Positions 49,388 through 61,974 of a stretch of 64,000 nt of DNA are shown piece after piece (position 1 is the stretch's first letter; each line of letters begins with the position of its first letter). The position numbers were made by a program, and so were the translations under genes. The DNA lies in NCBI GenBank assembly GCA_905221615.1, contig CAJNDT010004946.1:487309-551308 (forward strand), written 5' to 3'. The stretch is from Symbiodinium sp. CCMP2592 (Eukaryota; Sar; Dinophyceae; Suessiales; Symbiodiniaceae). The notes beneath the pieces are model-generated. The model worked only from the letters and a program-made list of their open reading frames with translations, did no database searches and had not been told where the DNA came from.

Positions 49388-50392
49388 TTTTAGACTTTAC
49401 TATTGTCTATAACATGGTAGACAACAGACCTCCATATCGTTAGCGCAATAAACACAATGACGCAAAACACTTGAGCCAATTAAGACTACCCTAAGACTAA
49501 CTACCATAGTCAGTTTCAATAATTGATAGACCATAGTCAAGTAAGACATGGTACTGACTACACAAACGTGTCGTATGATATACCATACTCGCAAAAAATA
49601 GTCAGTAGTAGAACATAGAACATGTCTTGCCATACGGAGCAACATAATGTCTCGTTTTGGCTATAATACGAGGAATGAATATACTGATAGTATTAAATTA
49701 TATTATAGTAGGCAAGTCGCAGAAGAACATGTCGCTAAAGTAAGACCGTACAGGTTAGTAGGGCTTGTAGTGGAGAATGGAGTGCTAAGATGCATGCAAC
49801 ATACAGTAAAGAATAGCATGGTTGTGTTTAACAGCTGTGCATGCTGTGTAGTAACTAGTCTAATATTAACAGTATTACGGTATGGACTCTTACAATGTAG
49901 TAATAAACTATCGCATAAAAATACAACACAAACGATCTTTAACAAGACCTCTTGATACACTACCACATCCTAAAGCGATACTTTTCATGTGACATAAGTT
50001 AAGTAATATGGTAAAGACCCGTATGCCATCATGCCGTACAGTATTTATGTACACTCGTACATAGCTCATGATGTGTGCATAATAATACGAGTAGCATGGT
50101 TTACACTGGGAGGCATACCGGGATCACGAGTCCACACAAGACAAGACAAAGACATAAAGACCTAATAATATCACACCACAACAGTAACAATAATCACAAA
50201 CACACAAGACATGGTGACATGGACCAACAAGAACTCATGTCACCTACATACGGCATTCTTGCACAACACATAATGCAAAGACAATGCAACCTAAGAGACC
50301 TAGTAACATGCAACATGACCAGACAGACGATCTACAACAAAAAAGACATGTAGACAATAGTCAATAGTCTGACTAGACATGTAGACAATAAT
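49388..50392. mobile_element. AT-rich island with imperfect terminal inverted repeats
   Basis: Composition changes abruptly to AT-rich at about 49390 and back at about 50400. The left end AGACTTTACTATTGTCTA (from about 49392) matches the reverse complement of the right end (AGACTATTGACTATTGTCTA, about 50350-50370), and a second related right-end copy follows at about 50375-50392. Internal frames (for example 49647-49955, 102 codons, plus strand) show no known domain. It is compatible with a non-autonomous DNA transposon or another inserted sequence; target-site duplications were not identified. Confidence 0.45.
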
Positions 50393-50412
50393 CAATAGGT
50401 TAATGTAATAGC

Positions 50413-50458
50413 GGGTCTTGCGCAGACCCAAAATTGGTCGGTGGGTCTTGCCCAGACC
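50413..50458. repeat. Two GGTCTTGCNCAGACC mini-hairpins
   Basis: GGTCTTGCGCAGACC (50414-50428, with an extra G/C pair outside) and GGTCTTGCCCAGACC (50444-50458). GGTCT pairs with AGACC around a 5-nt loop; the same 15-mer type recurs at 50882 and 50907. Confidence 0.85.
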
Positions 50459-50682
50459 TCACCTCTCCTAGACACAACCCTAACCTAGCGCAGCTCAAGT
50501 CAACCCTGCCTTGTACCTACTGACCCTGCCTTGTGCCTAGTGGGAGACCTCCTCGCAGACCTAGACCTAACACAACAACAAGTCCTTGAGCTGCGTCCTA
50601 AACACGGCCACTAACCTAGACCTAGTCACTTAATCCTTAGACCTAGAGGGAAGAGGGGAGAGGCAGCAGGCAGGCACGCACA

Positions 50683-50745
50683 GGTAGGGTTTAGGGTTTA
50701 TTATTTATTAAGGTTAGGGTTTAGGGTTCAGGGTTAGGGTTTAAG
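50683..50745. repeat. Interstitial TTTAGGG-like telomeric tract
   Basis: Several GGTTTAGGGTTTAGGG-type words with variants (GGGTTAGGG, GGTTCAGGG). Degenerate CCCTAA-like words continue at about 51050-51440 and TTTAGGG words at about 51685-51705. Confidence 0.75.
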
Positions 50746-50840
50746 TAGGGGCAGGGCAAAGGGATAGGAGCAGGCAAAGCAGGGGCAGCAGCAGGGGCAG
50801 GGGCAGCAAGGCAGCCTAGACCTAGACTAGTTACAGGGCT

Positions 50841-50875
50841 GGGGTCGCTCGGTCGTGCGCGGACCGAGCGACCCC
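50841..50875. repeat. GC-rich hairpin, 14-bp perfect stem
   Basis: GGGGTCGCTCGGTC (50841-50854) pairs exactly with 50862-50875 around a 7-nt loop. Immediately downstream lie two more GGTCTTGCACAGACC mini-hairpins (50882-50896 and 50907-50921). Confidence 0.85.
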
Positions 50876-50881
50876 GGGGGT

Positions 50882-50921
50882 GGTCTTGCACAGACCAAAA
50901 ACCCGGGGTCTTGCACAGACC
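50882..50921. repeat. Two further GGTCTTGCACAGACC mini-hairpins
   Basis: Identical 15-mers at 50882-50896 and 50907-50921, 25 bp apart, with the same GGTCT/AGACC stem as those at 50.4 kb. Confidence 0.85.
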
Positions 50922-50924
50922 CAT

Positions 50925-51440
50925 ATACCCTGAACACTAAACCCGCGCCTCGAAGTCCTCCAGGGGGTTTGCGTGGGATTAGGGCTTAGGGTAAGGGTGG
51001 AGGCCTATAAGCAAGCCCAGAAGCCAACCCTACACCCTTTTAACAACCCTAGCACTGGACGCCAAACCCTAAAAAACCTAAGACATGCCCTTAGCCTACT
51101 AAAGTCCCATACCCTACATTTCCAAACAACCTCTAAAGCCCTGAACCCCAAGCCCTATAAAGCCTAAGACAAGCTAAGAATCTTAACCTAACAAAACATT
51201 GCAACAGACCCCGCAAGCCAAGCCCGCGACCCTACAATATGAACAACCCAAGCCCTGAACACGAAGCCCTATTACTATAAAGCCCAACATGCCCCAAGCC
51301 CGAGATCCTACACTTGATTTAACAACCTAAGCCTTGAACCTCAAGCCCTTTAAAACCTGCCGAAGATCCAAACGAACCCCAAGCCCGAGACCCTTACATC
51401 CTATAAACCCTTTTAATCCCCAAGCCCTACAAAGCCCAAG
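50925..51440. other. Non-coding, CCCTAA/AAGCCC-rich
   Basis: Repeated words such as AACCCTA, AAGCCCTA and AAAGCCC without a fixed period; no exon seen. It looks like degenerated subtelomere-type sequence. Confidence 0.45.
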
Positions 51441-51448
51441 CCCCAACC

Positions 51449-51590
51449 CTATACATATATATATATATACACATACATATATATATACATATATGTGCAC
51501 ATAAACTTTTATATATGCATATATATATATATGCATATATATATATATGCATATATACATATATATGTATATTATAATTATGTATATGAA
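51449..51590. repeat. (TA)n-rich microsatellite
   Basis: ATATATAT blocks alternating with ACATACAT and ATGCATAT. Confidence 0.9.
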
Positions 51591-51877
51591 CATGTTACGT
51601 ATAGCCCCAGCCCTAAAACCTTAGGCCCTCGCCGAGCTGCCTTTCGCTGAGGCATTGGTTCCAGTCCTGCGTTCGGGCTTAAGGCTCAGGGTTTAGGGTT
51701 TACGTTGAGATTGATTAAACTAAAGTAAAACCCTGCATTTGAACCCCCAAGCACTTGAACCCGTAATCCCCAAACCTGTGCCCAACCCCCCCGCCCATCC
51801 CTCCCCCAACTGTCCTTGATCATGTTTCGCCAGCCGCGGCGCGAGGCTTCAAGGCATGGGTCTTGTGGGGTCTTAGA

Positions 51878-52420
51878 CTGAAGACCAAAAAGACCCCAAG
51901 ACCTTTGCCCTGCATCCCAAACACCGCACATCCAAAGACCTTCGAGTAAGTTCAGACCTTCTGAAAAAAAAAGCACAAACCTTCCTAAATCCAAAGACCT
52001 GTGAACAAATCCAAAGCGACTTCTAAGGACACACATGACATGGACCTGGGATTGCCCACCAAACGAAGTCTAATGATATGTTGAAGCTTGTTGTGGAAAG
52101 TTCGTTTGGTGACATCCCTCGAACATAGACAGCTATTGGCGAGTTGAGACCCACAGACCCTTTCAAACATATACAACTATTGGCGAGTTGAGACCCACAG
52201 ACCCTTTCAAACATATACAACTATTGGCGAGTTGAGACCCACAGACCCTGTCAAACATATACAACTATTGGCGAGTTGAGACCCACAAACCCTTTCAAAC
52301 ATATACAACTATTGGCGAGTTGAGACCCACAAACCCTTTCAAACATATACAACTATTGGCGAGTTGTTGAGACCCACAGAGACCCCATAAAATAAAAAAT
52401 GTTCGAAAGGTCCACCCAGT
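51878..52420. repeat. Dispersed minisatellite element (copy C)
   Basis: Full-length copy: AGACC-rich left flank (51878-52030), conserved GTTCGTTTGGTGACATCCCT segment, six 44-bp units (starting near 52136, 52180, 52224, 52268, 52312 and 52356), GAGTTGTTGA variant last unit and A-rich tail with GTTCGAAAGGTCCACCCAG. It defines the element borders together with copy B. Confidence 0.92.
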
Positions 52421-52451
52421 ATGACTGCCCGATCGGTCAATTCACACATTG
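52421..52451. repeat. 31-bp sequence shared with 7110-7140
   Basis: Starts ATGACTGCCCGATCGGTCAA and is identical to the spacer region between the 245-bp direct repeats at 7.1 kb. Here it directly abuts the right end of minisatellite element C. Confidence 0.9.
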
Positions 52452-53828
52452 AACTGAAGCCCACCCATCCATTACCCCGCCCCGCCCACTTTGCAGTCAT
52501 CCCGCCAAGCTTAAGCTTGTCTTCGACGATCTATCCTTGATGGCTGCTCTCAAGTCTCCAAGAACCGCTTGCATGGTCGAGTCGCAAACACTTGACCAAA
52601 TCTCTTTGGACCGCCTGAGTGGTGCTTGAGGGATCTAATCATCAGGCGGAAGGCAGAAGGTGCCGGCGAGGTCGTTGCCCCGTCGGCCAGGCAACCGATC
52701 GAGATTGTCACCGATCGAGATTGTCACCAATGTTGAGTATCCAATAGCCTCGGGGTCGCTGAGCCATAGGACTCGGTTAAATGTCAACCGATGGCTCTGC
52801 CTGAGTGTGTATTTGCAAATGTACGTGGTCAAAAATGTATGAGCAAATTACGTGCGTGTGTGTGTGTGTGCGCGCACTCTTTTGCACGCCGTGTGCGTAA
52901 AGTCTGTATGCAGGAACCTACGTAGTAGAGGCATCACCAATTTCTGCTTTAACTGTGTCCTGGGCTGAGCCATCGGAGTCGAAGAATGCCAGGCGGTAGC
53001 GATGCAGGAAATTGCGGGGACACCTGGTCGCCAAGTCTGGCTCGGTAGCTTGAGCATGCAGAGTCCCAGCTAGTTGCACTGCTGGATGCATCGCTGGGCT
53101 CTCAACACCATGGGAAGCTTGATCGCAAAATACGTGACACAGTCATCCATGAGTAGACTCGAGTAGAAACCAAGCAGTGATTTATGACGCGACTACCTAT
53201 AAAAAATACAACCCGTATAGCATTGAATAGGCTAATCAGCCACCATCATCTCTTTGTGAAAAAGCTCTACCATGACGGACATCATGAGCCGAACATTTAT
53301 CGCCACCTCTGTCCTCGTCCTCATCATGCTGTGAAGGTGATTTGACGGTGCTCAGGCTAAGGCGGAGGCACCCGCTGCTAGCACTCCCTGTGCCTGTGAA
53401 CGTACAAGCATGAAACCCCGCACAACCCTGCAACGGATGGTCGGTCCCCGAGGCCGTAGCCACTGCCGATCTTCGTTGAAGATTTCCGCTTCGGTGTACT
53501 TGCCATCACAAACCTCGGAGAACTGCCCCTCCGCCCTCAAATCCTGACGCAGCCCTATGCTCTGGACGGGAGTTGAAGTTGATACTTACGGCAGCTTACA
53601 ATATCGCAGGTGCTCCTGCTGCCACCGCTTCAGACACAAGGATTTTTGACGATAACCTGTCCCCCCTTCACTTCACAAGCCTGCGTGATGCAGTAGGGAT
53701 GTATGTAAGTCATGCGCAGAAGCCGACGGCTTTGCTGGGAGGCATTGGGACACGGGCGAGGAATACAGCGTGAGCGATACTGACAAGCCTGCGCAACGAT
53801 GAGTCGTCGCTTAGAGGCTTAGAGGACG

Positions 53829-54053
53829 GTGAGGCTTGACCAGATATTTATCGTGACATTTCTTGCTATTGCTCGGTTATCCGTGTTTTGCCCCCTTGTC
53901 CACCACACCCTACAAGTATCTGCAGCACAGGAGCCGTCGGATGGCCAACGAAAGCCAGGTGTGCCCGGATTTGGTGACGCCTGTCAACTAATCAGAATGC
54001 ACACAACCTGTGGCGAGAGAGACCGCATCCGAAGGGCACGCAAAACTTGCTAG
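53829..54053 (+). CDS. Weak candidate: short ORF with signal-peptide-like start
   Basis: A 74-codon frame opens MRLDQIFIVTFLAIARLSVF, a charged start followed by a hydrophobic stretch like a secretory signal or anchor, and then turns basic and Cys-containing. No family recognised, and it may be chance. Confidence 0.2.
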   Translation: MRLDQIFIVTFLAIARLSVFCPLVHHTLQVSAAQEPSDGQRKPGVPGFGDACQLIRMHTTCGERDRIRRARKTC

Positions 54054-54438
54054 GCAAGTGTGACCACGTTCTGGGGCGGGGGTGAGGATCCGGCACTTGC
54101 TAGCATCGCGGAAAGCGCCTTCCTGTTCGGATGCGGATGGCCACTAAGCTGAGCTTCCTGTCCACGATGTAGAAATGCCTGTTGCCATTCTTGCATACAT
54201 ACTACTGCCATTGTCAGCTTGCCCGAATAACACACTCCCGATTTGAGATAGGATGCTGAAGCACGGGGATGGCCTACCATGATCAATCCAGAAGACTGTG
54301 TGCGGTCGTGGTGCCCAAGAGTCTTCACGAAAGTCACCGAAGGCCTCCGGAATCAGACTAATTATCATCTCTTGCATCTACAGCCTGGAGTTGTCAGGCG
54401 CAAACATTTCGTTGCAGGTAGTTTTTCACTCTCCTTTC

Positions 54439-54666
54439 AGAGGGAGAGGGGCCATTGCACTCAAAACCAGCTGCACCTGCTTCGACGTGCAGGGCTCTGC
54501 CATGTCAAGATGGCAAGGCTTCGTCTTAGACAAGGGTACGAACACCTGCCGACTCGGTGCCTACGCTTATCCATCAGGGGAAATTAGGCCGATGTTGTGT
54601 GTAGCAACACAACCTCGATCTTGCGACACATCTACACCAGGTGGGTTTACGTGGACAATGTGGTAA
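54439..54666 (+). CDS. Weak candidate: Cys-spaced exon, possible PAN-like fragment
   Basis: A plus-strand frame follows a CTCCTTTCAG|AGGG acceptor-like site and reads CTCFDVQGSAMSRWQGFVL … NTCRLGAYAYPSGE. The C-x-C, F and later C-x-L pattern resembles PAN/apple-type modules, but only one short exon is visible. It could follow the signal-peptide-like frame at 53.8 kb. Confidence 0.2.
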   Translation, partial: RGRGAIALKTSCTCFDVQGSAMSRWQGFVLDKGTNTCRLGAYAYPSGEIRPMLCVATQPRSCDTSTPGGFTWTMW

Positions 54667-57600
54667 CACATCAAAAAGCTCTTGGAGGGCAAGGCTTTCC
54701 GGAAACAGCACCTGCAAAACACACGCACACACAACCTGCCCGCACTTTTGGACTAAACGCAACATGGTGTGGAAGGACCGCCCTCCTGGCAGGGATCCTG
54801 CAAAATGTCATTTGGGCTGACGGAGCTTCTGGCTTCTGTGCCGGACACTTCGCGGGCAAACATGGGATTTATCAATTCCAGCCAAACATGCAGCCATTTC
54901 GAGGAGAAGCAGAGAATGTGTAAATTTGACCTGGGTCGCAATTTAGCTCTTCGGGCCAATTTTTGTGGGAAAATGCGAACTTGCAAATGCATCGCAGGAT
55001 CCGCGATGCCCTTGTGGCTACAAGCTGCTACTGATGCTTTCTGAACAGCCGAGCAGACCGATGCTCGATTCGGTCGTCGAGCAACTGAGACTATGTCGTT
55101 ACAGCTGAAATCAACCACGGCGTGCAAGTTTTGACCTCTCTGGCATCAACAATGGGACTCTACTTGGGTATCATATCGTGCTAGCGAAGGAAAGGCATTT
55201 CCGTGTTGATTGAAAACACACATGAGCTCAGGCAACTCTGTACCACAAAGAGCGACACTAGTCTGGAACAGTCGCATGCTGGTCACATGAGATATCGAGA
55301 TCACACTAACACTGAACCTTCCACCCGCCGCTCTGACGAGTAATCCCGACAAAGCTAAGAAACCTTGGGGAAAAAAGCCTCTGAAGGAAGCCACTGACGG
55401 CTTAAGTACAGCCACAATGCCTCCCCTGCTGCGTCTCTTGAAGCCTGTGCATTGTGAAGCAGTAGCAGGATAAATGAACCCCGGTCCATCACCTTCCCGT
55501 CCGCGCGACGCGGCTGGGAAGATTACCGTCTTGTCGCCAGTGAAGAACACGGGCCTTGATTGACGCGAACGCATGCTTGACGGTTCTTGACAGAGTTGCT
55601 TTCTTGCTCAACATGTTTTCTACCACGTGGAGTTTCAATGTGCGAAGCTGTGCGCGCCTAGTACAAGTATAGTTAGCTCGACAGAGAGCGCAGGACCGGG
55701 GTCTTGAACATCACTTGGACTCGGGGGCAGGTACTGCCCCTCCAACGACCCGACAATGCGATGCTTTGGACAATGGCAGCCCTCGCGCTTGCCCAGCCTG
55801 CAACATGCATCAACAATCGATACCAGAAAGGCTTCCTCCATCTGTTCTGCACCTGCTATCAAACTATGAAACTTGCCTTAGCTGAAGATGCAGCCCAGAA
55901 GCATTGATTTCCTGACGTGGCAGGGATATACCACGTAGAAAGCAATGGCTTTCTTTCCACGAGTCCGTAAGTGCACATTGCGAGGATGCATAGCAAGTGC
56001 GACATATTGTTGAAGTTAGTGATGTAAAGTGCTTTGCTAGTGCTGTTGCGCTCTGCTTGGTTTGTTCCGGCCCTCGCGACATAAAGCAAGCCGACACCCT
56101 CCACCAAGCAGCGAAGGCATCAGCAAGGCTGTGCTTGGCAGCACCGAGTTCCAGCCCATGATACTACATCAGCGATTTCCTGGTTGTCGTTCGCAGGTGT
56201 TGACCTGCTGCCCTTCTGGAGTCAGGTAAACGCAGCGTTTATCCAGCTAGTTTGGAACAGAAGCTCCCGCCGTTCAAGAAGGAAACTAAGGAGCCCCCGT
56301 TATCTGCTTACAGTTCGCAGTGGGTTCGGAACACTGTCTCTGTCTTCAAAGTTCAAAGCACTAACGCGATCACAAGTAGTCATTGAAGCCCGTCTGCTAG
56401 CAACCCGGGTTGCTGCAAAGAGGACCGTTCCAAAGCGAAGATGGGCAACACTCCAGGATCCCAAGTACAACCACTCCGCTCGTGCAAGGCAAAGCGAAGA
56501 AACAAGCGATCATACGTTCGTCTTTACTGTATCTTTCTTATAGAGGTGAGCTCGCTACCACCTTGATTCTGTAGAAGCTGGGCGTCTTCGCATGCCGTCG
56601 ACAGCCAACCTGAGCCAATCTAACTTGAATACATCTCCTAAAGCGCAAACCCGACAAGAACCGTATCTGGTTCGCAACTCCTATGTAAGCTCCTAACATA
56701 AACAAGCCTTTCCAACCAGAAAGTGTGTCAGGCCTGCTGAACCTTAGCTTGTGTCTCCCAGGCTTATGCCGTAACTCGTTCACAACCCATCAAGACTCGG
56801 TCAACCTCGCCGAAGAACCCTCAGCACAGAGTACACGGAAGCTGAGTATGTACGGCAAGCACCCTTTGAGCTGGTAGGAAGTAGACACTCCTACCAAAAA
56901 CTGAGGCCCTGGAGGAGGAGAGACAGAAAGAGGCAAGATTGAGGAGACACAGAGCGGAGAGAAAAGGCCAAGAAGAGACCCCCCCTCAACCACTTAGACA
57001 CCACCCTTCCGCCCGCCCGCGGCTTTGGCCCAAGGGGAGGGGGGGTAACTCGTTTAATACTCAGGAACCCACAATGTCTGAGCAGAAGCAGCCCACATTG
57101 AAAGGGCAACCTGAATAAAGCCGCACGGATCCTTTTTAATGCACGCATTTGCTCCTATTCCGCTCCTCCAGCCAACCGTCCGCATCCAACGACGGCCTGA
57201 CAAGAAAAGCAGACCAAGCCATTGATGCACGAGCTTAGACATTTCTTGACTTGCAACGCGCAGATGTCCAAAACATTTTCCCACTCAACACATACGACCC
57301 ACTACCAGCCTACAGCAGCTCGTGGTGGAGGTGCCTGATTTAGGGACCGACGCTGTCACGAGGAGATCCGACATGAAGGAGGCATCCAAACATCCAAGGC
57401 ACAACCATGCTAAAGCATGATGGGGCGCAGCCCGACGAAGTAGGTGACAAACCTGAGCTGCTCCACACCGCTGAGCGATCAAAGGTCGGCCCCTGCGACG
57501 ATAGCAACAACGCCTGTAACAGTGGGCCGTCCCAGTGACCAATCGGACAGCACCACCTGCAGCTATCGCCGAGACCGAAAGGAAGCCCAGAAGGAGAAGC

Positions 57601-57728
57601 ACCTGCGGCTTTTTTGCCGTTGAAGGGAGGACCTAAAATCTGGCAAACAAGACACCTGTCTGTTGCCCGGTGCTCAGCACCGCAACTTGACTGACTGCCA
57701 AGCAGTTTCGGTGACTTGAGCCAGGTTA

Positions 57729-57796
57729 CCTAGCTCCGGCCGAAGACCCAGATCGTATCCTCCTAGCTCCGGCCGAAGACCCAGATCGTATCCTCC
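57729..57796. repeat. 33-bp tandem duplication
   Basis: CTAGCTCCGGCCGAAGACCC… occurs twice with period 33. Confidence 0.9.
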
Positions 57797-60689
57797 CAAA
57801 AGACCACATCGCAAGCCCTGGGCATGGTCCCACCTGCAGCGCTCGATCTCGACGCTTTCGCCGGCGTGCTGCAGTAAATGAGAGCTCCCCGTCCTGGAAC
57901 AAGGCCTGGGATGCATCAAATGGTCTGTTAGAGTCTGTCAAACGTCATTCGTAGTTCCCGGAATCATGGACCAATGTTTGTGGCGGATTCCGGAGAAGTC
58001 TTGCCCCCCTGTACATGTGGCTTCGACTCTCGATGCACATAGCGCTCAGCAATCTAGGCCCACCCGATGCTCCGTAAATTAATTGCAAAGTCAAGCACTG
58101 CCACACTGGCAGACGCTGCTCTGACGGTCTAGGGCTTGTGCCAGGCCGGCACAGTTCGCTCCACAATCGTGCGCCAAACTCATCCAAGAAACCAAGATGG
58201 AGGGTCCGAAAATGGCCGGCAAAGCTTTGCTGAAGATGCTGTCCTTTGGGTCTGTGAGGGTTTGCTTGGCGAGTGAAGCTGGGAAGTAAAGTATCGCTCA
58301 CAACCGTCCACCCGACAAGCAGGAGTATGGCTCTGTGCGAGTTCATAAAGCCGATAAATAAAGCCATATTCATGAACACAATCGGCGTTAGGGATCTCAT
58401 TCTCTTAGATCTGCGTCCGGGTGCTCGAGAACTACTGGTGGATGGCAGCATGCATGGATATCAGTGAGTTAATGACTTTTGTTGGCGACCTTTGGATTCG
58501 GGCACGTTACAGGCTGGTTACAGGCGGGTATAGTTTTCAACTGATACGAATTCGAAACATTTACGTTACATCTACGTTCTTTTTAGGGCTCAACGCCCTT
58601 TGCTGCCTGCAGCTTTCGTACTGCGTGCCAGCCAGGAGTCTAGCACCAAGGGCAGGACAAAAGCCAGGGCAAACCGCAGGTCCGTTGGCTGGTCGAAGCG
58701 ACCTGGGTGGTGTGAACAACGATGCTCAGAACAAGAAGCTGACATCATCACTAGACCTTTGCTGGGGTTCAGACACTCTAGCGTGGAACCAAGTACTAGC
58801 GGTACTAGCGAAGGTAGAAACTCCAGGGTTTCAGTGGTAGAAGCAGTAGAGGTACAGCCCTGGAGCATCCTTGCAACTGACTGTTGGACCACGGGCTGTT
58901 GACGTTTTCGCATGAAGCAATGTGACCTGGCTGTTCGCAGCTTGGGCGGCGAGGCTGGTTGGGTGCATTGGGCTGAAGTTCGGGCTCCTTCTCGCAGGCC
59001 CTTTCCCGGGCTAAACCAGAAACCGCTTCTTCTCAAGGATGGAGAGGATACAGGATACACGACTATCGAGGAGTGTATCAGCATGATAGGGAACATCTTG
59101 ATTAAACAGAGGAGGAATCTAGCGAGTCGAGAAGCATGACCATGACATGCTGAGAAGTCAGGAAGAGCAAGTATTACAACAGGAATACAGATGCGGGATT
59201 TTGCTGCGTGGAATCTTCCAGAAGACGAGCGCAAGCCCAAGCCATCACTGCAAGTGACTGCGCCAAGAAGTCGGACGCATTGCTAAGGAAACCCAACACC
59301 ACAACGGCACGACGCAAATGCAATAATGTGAAACAGAAAGGAACGTAGGCAGGCAAGGCAAACGAACACTAAGACGGCTCGAACAGTATGTGTGATGTTG
59401 ATGATTCATGGAACTTTTACGAGATGCTTCAGCCCGAGCTTGCGCATCAGGAAAGCTATAGTCATCTGGCTTTCGCAACAAGTTTGCCCTGAACTTTGTG
59501 ATTACATGTTCGGTGTGCAAGGTCGCAGTAGCAAGGGTTCGACGATATTCTCATGGGTTGCAATGCCACATGGGTTCAAATGGCGTGGCTGCTCCCAGAA
59601 TCAGCCTGGTAACCTAGTATTTGTAGACATGCTTCGACAAAAGGGTGGAAGATAAACAGCTACGCCTGCAACTCTACTGGTAATGAAGATGCAGCCCCAA
59701 GCACTTAGGAGTAGCCAATGACTCGTGATCGACTTGATTACTCGGTGTAGATGATCAAAGCTGCTGTCCAATGCCTGTGCGTCACAATACAACCGCAGAA
59801 GTGAAACGCCTATGCGCGACTGGCCGAGCATTTTGTGGTCAAGGCACGCTGGCACTCCACCAGGCACTTTGCCTCCGGAGCACGGCGCCTTCGCCGAGAT
59901 CGCGCGACCAAATGTTCATGTTGCATAAGGGCAGCAAGTAGCCGGAAAGCCACTGCAAGCTTCCGGCGTTACTACCCTCTGAGCTCTGAGACTTAGGGAG
60001 GTTTTTGGCCCAATAAGGTATTTCTCAGTGGGCCGACTCTTGTGATCGCTTGCGTTGTGGTTGCCGCGGCAGGGCTCCGTCTGCCAGTAGCACCCCAGCG
60101 CGCAAGGTCTCATTGTTCTCGCCGCCATAATGGTCGCAGCATGTTGCAGCAGCAAGTCCCCCACCACCAACCTATTCGGGTTTCCATGAGAACATTCTTC
60201 CAGTTTTGCAAAAACCATTTATTTCATTCCGAAGTCCGAACGGACGGGTCGAACTGAAAGGAGCAAGGGGAGAAGACACCGTTCCGGCCGTTCCGGTGCT
60301 TCGAAGCAGATTCCGTTCAGAGCCTGCCCATTCCACCCTCAAGTGAGAAGTCAGGCTTTACAAGACCACTGCCTAGTCGAGGGTTAAGAAAGCCATAGAG
60401 GCACATGTCTGCGACGAACCACTTCGTAAACCCGATGGTGGCGAGGATGGGGCAATCACTTAGCAGGGCTGTTGATGCCGCTCGCCGTCGCCATCACCGT
60501 CTTCGTCGCCGTCATCGGTAGCGTTGTTGGTGGCGGTGCTGATTTTCTCTTAGCTGTCCGAATTGCTCGCTGTATTGCTTTCGGTGTTGCTGTCGATGGT
60601 GGTTGCGATTGCCGTTGATGGCTCTGTCGGTTTGCTTGCCACTGCTTGTGCTTGAAATCGCGCTGCCATCGAAGTCGCGGTGGCGCTTC

Positions 60690-60850
60690 TTGTGCTGTTG
60701 CTGATGAGGCTGTGGTATTGTTGTTGCCGCTGTTGCTGTCGTTGATGCTGCTGCTGCTGCGGTTCTTGTTGTTGTTGCTGCTGCTGCAGCAGCTGCTGCT
60801 GCTGGCGGTCTTGCTGTTGTTGTCGTTGCTATTGCTGTCGTCGTCGTCGG
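60690..60850. repeat. Imperfect GCT/GTT trinucleotide tract
   Basis: Alternating GCTG, TTGTTG and TCGTCG trinucleotides. The Ser/Asn-rich minus-strand frame (60456-61076) and the Leu-rich plus-strand frame are repeat translations. Confidence 0.85.
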
Positions 60851-61974
60851 TGATAGTGCCGTGCCGGAGTGGCAGAGCTGGTAGTGCTGGTGGCCGTCTT
60901 GTGTCGGAAGGAAGCCCAGCCTCGGGCGTCCTGAACAAGTTCACCCCATGAACTGCCAAACCAGCGGGGGCGGACCGTGAGGAAAAGCAAACCCTGTGCC
61001 CTGGCATCGCACCCAAGCCTGCTGTACAGCTGCAAGGCTTCGTGAGGATCGCAGCCTGCCTCCTCCAGGCCTTCACAAAAAGGCAACACTTTCAGGCTTC
61101 CAGGTTGTTGTGGCTCCATATAGGCATACAGTAGCAAATTTCAGTACCATGCAGTAGTCGCCAAAAAAAGACGGCATAATCACAAACGCTCAGCTTAGCA
61201 ATGCCATGTGTCTGTAGCACACACAGTACTATATGCTGCAGACACGCTGGCGATTTATCGTATTCTTGCACTGCGAAGACGACGAACAGACAAGCAACGA
61301 CTGCACCTTTCCGTCCAAGCTGCATTCATCGAGAACACTGATGTCCTCGAAGCCACTGTTCAAACCAAGTCCTCAGCTTGGGTGTGGCCTGCTGCCAGCG
61401 GCTGCATGTTCCCAAGGCACCAGCACAGGCCATGAACATAGCACATGCCTGTGCATGATGCGCTGCCTGGCGTCTAGAATCTGTACATTGGAAGCCCCTA
61501 GGTACATGCCACGCACCACTCAGCACAAGCGACCGAAAAAGGGCTTCACGGAGTGGATCGCATCGCCGAGGAGACAACTCTTCCCATCTGTGCCAGGCCG
61601 TGAGGGCAGTTCTTTAGAGTTCCAGCCGGCATATCTTTTTGTGGAGGTGAGTCGCCGAAACTTTCACCTCCCTATAAGAAACATTGAATTACGAAAACCA
61701 TCAAGGTCTAGATACACAGCTTCAATCTGAAGAAGTAGATGCCGTGATAACTACACAGCTTGCTAGGAATCCACCTTGGTTGTTCCTCAACCTTCCTCCA
61801 CAAATTAACGTTGCCGGCCAGTGCGCGCGCGGCATTGTGATAGTTAGTACGGCGTCTGTTTTTAAATATACGGATATTTAAATAGGTTAAACAGGTATAC
61901 TACACTACCTCCGTGAAACATCGCCCGGGCCCGCCTCGAAATAAAATATCCGGAGATTGGCAGATGATTGGTGG

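Noticed and set aside
58590-59240. 216-codon minus-strand frame
   Set aside because: No domain, no AGACC enrichment, no partner exons, and a competing plus-strand reading of equal quality.
60456-61076. 206-codon Ser/Asn-rich minus-strand frame
   Set aside because: Driven by the imperfect GCT/GTT tract; no conserved motif or splice support.
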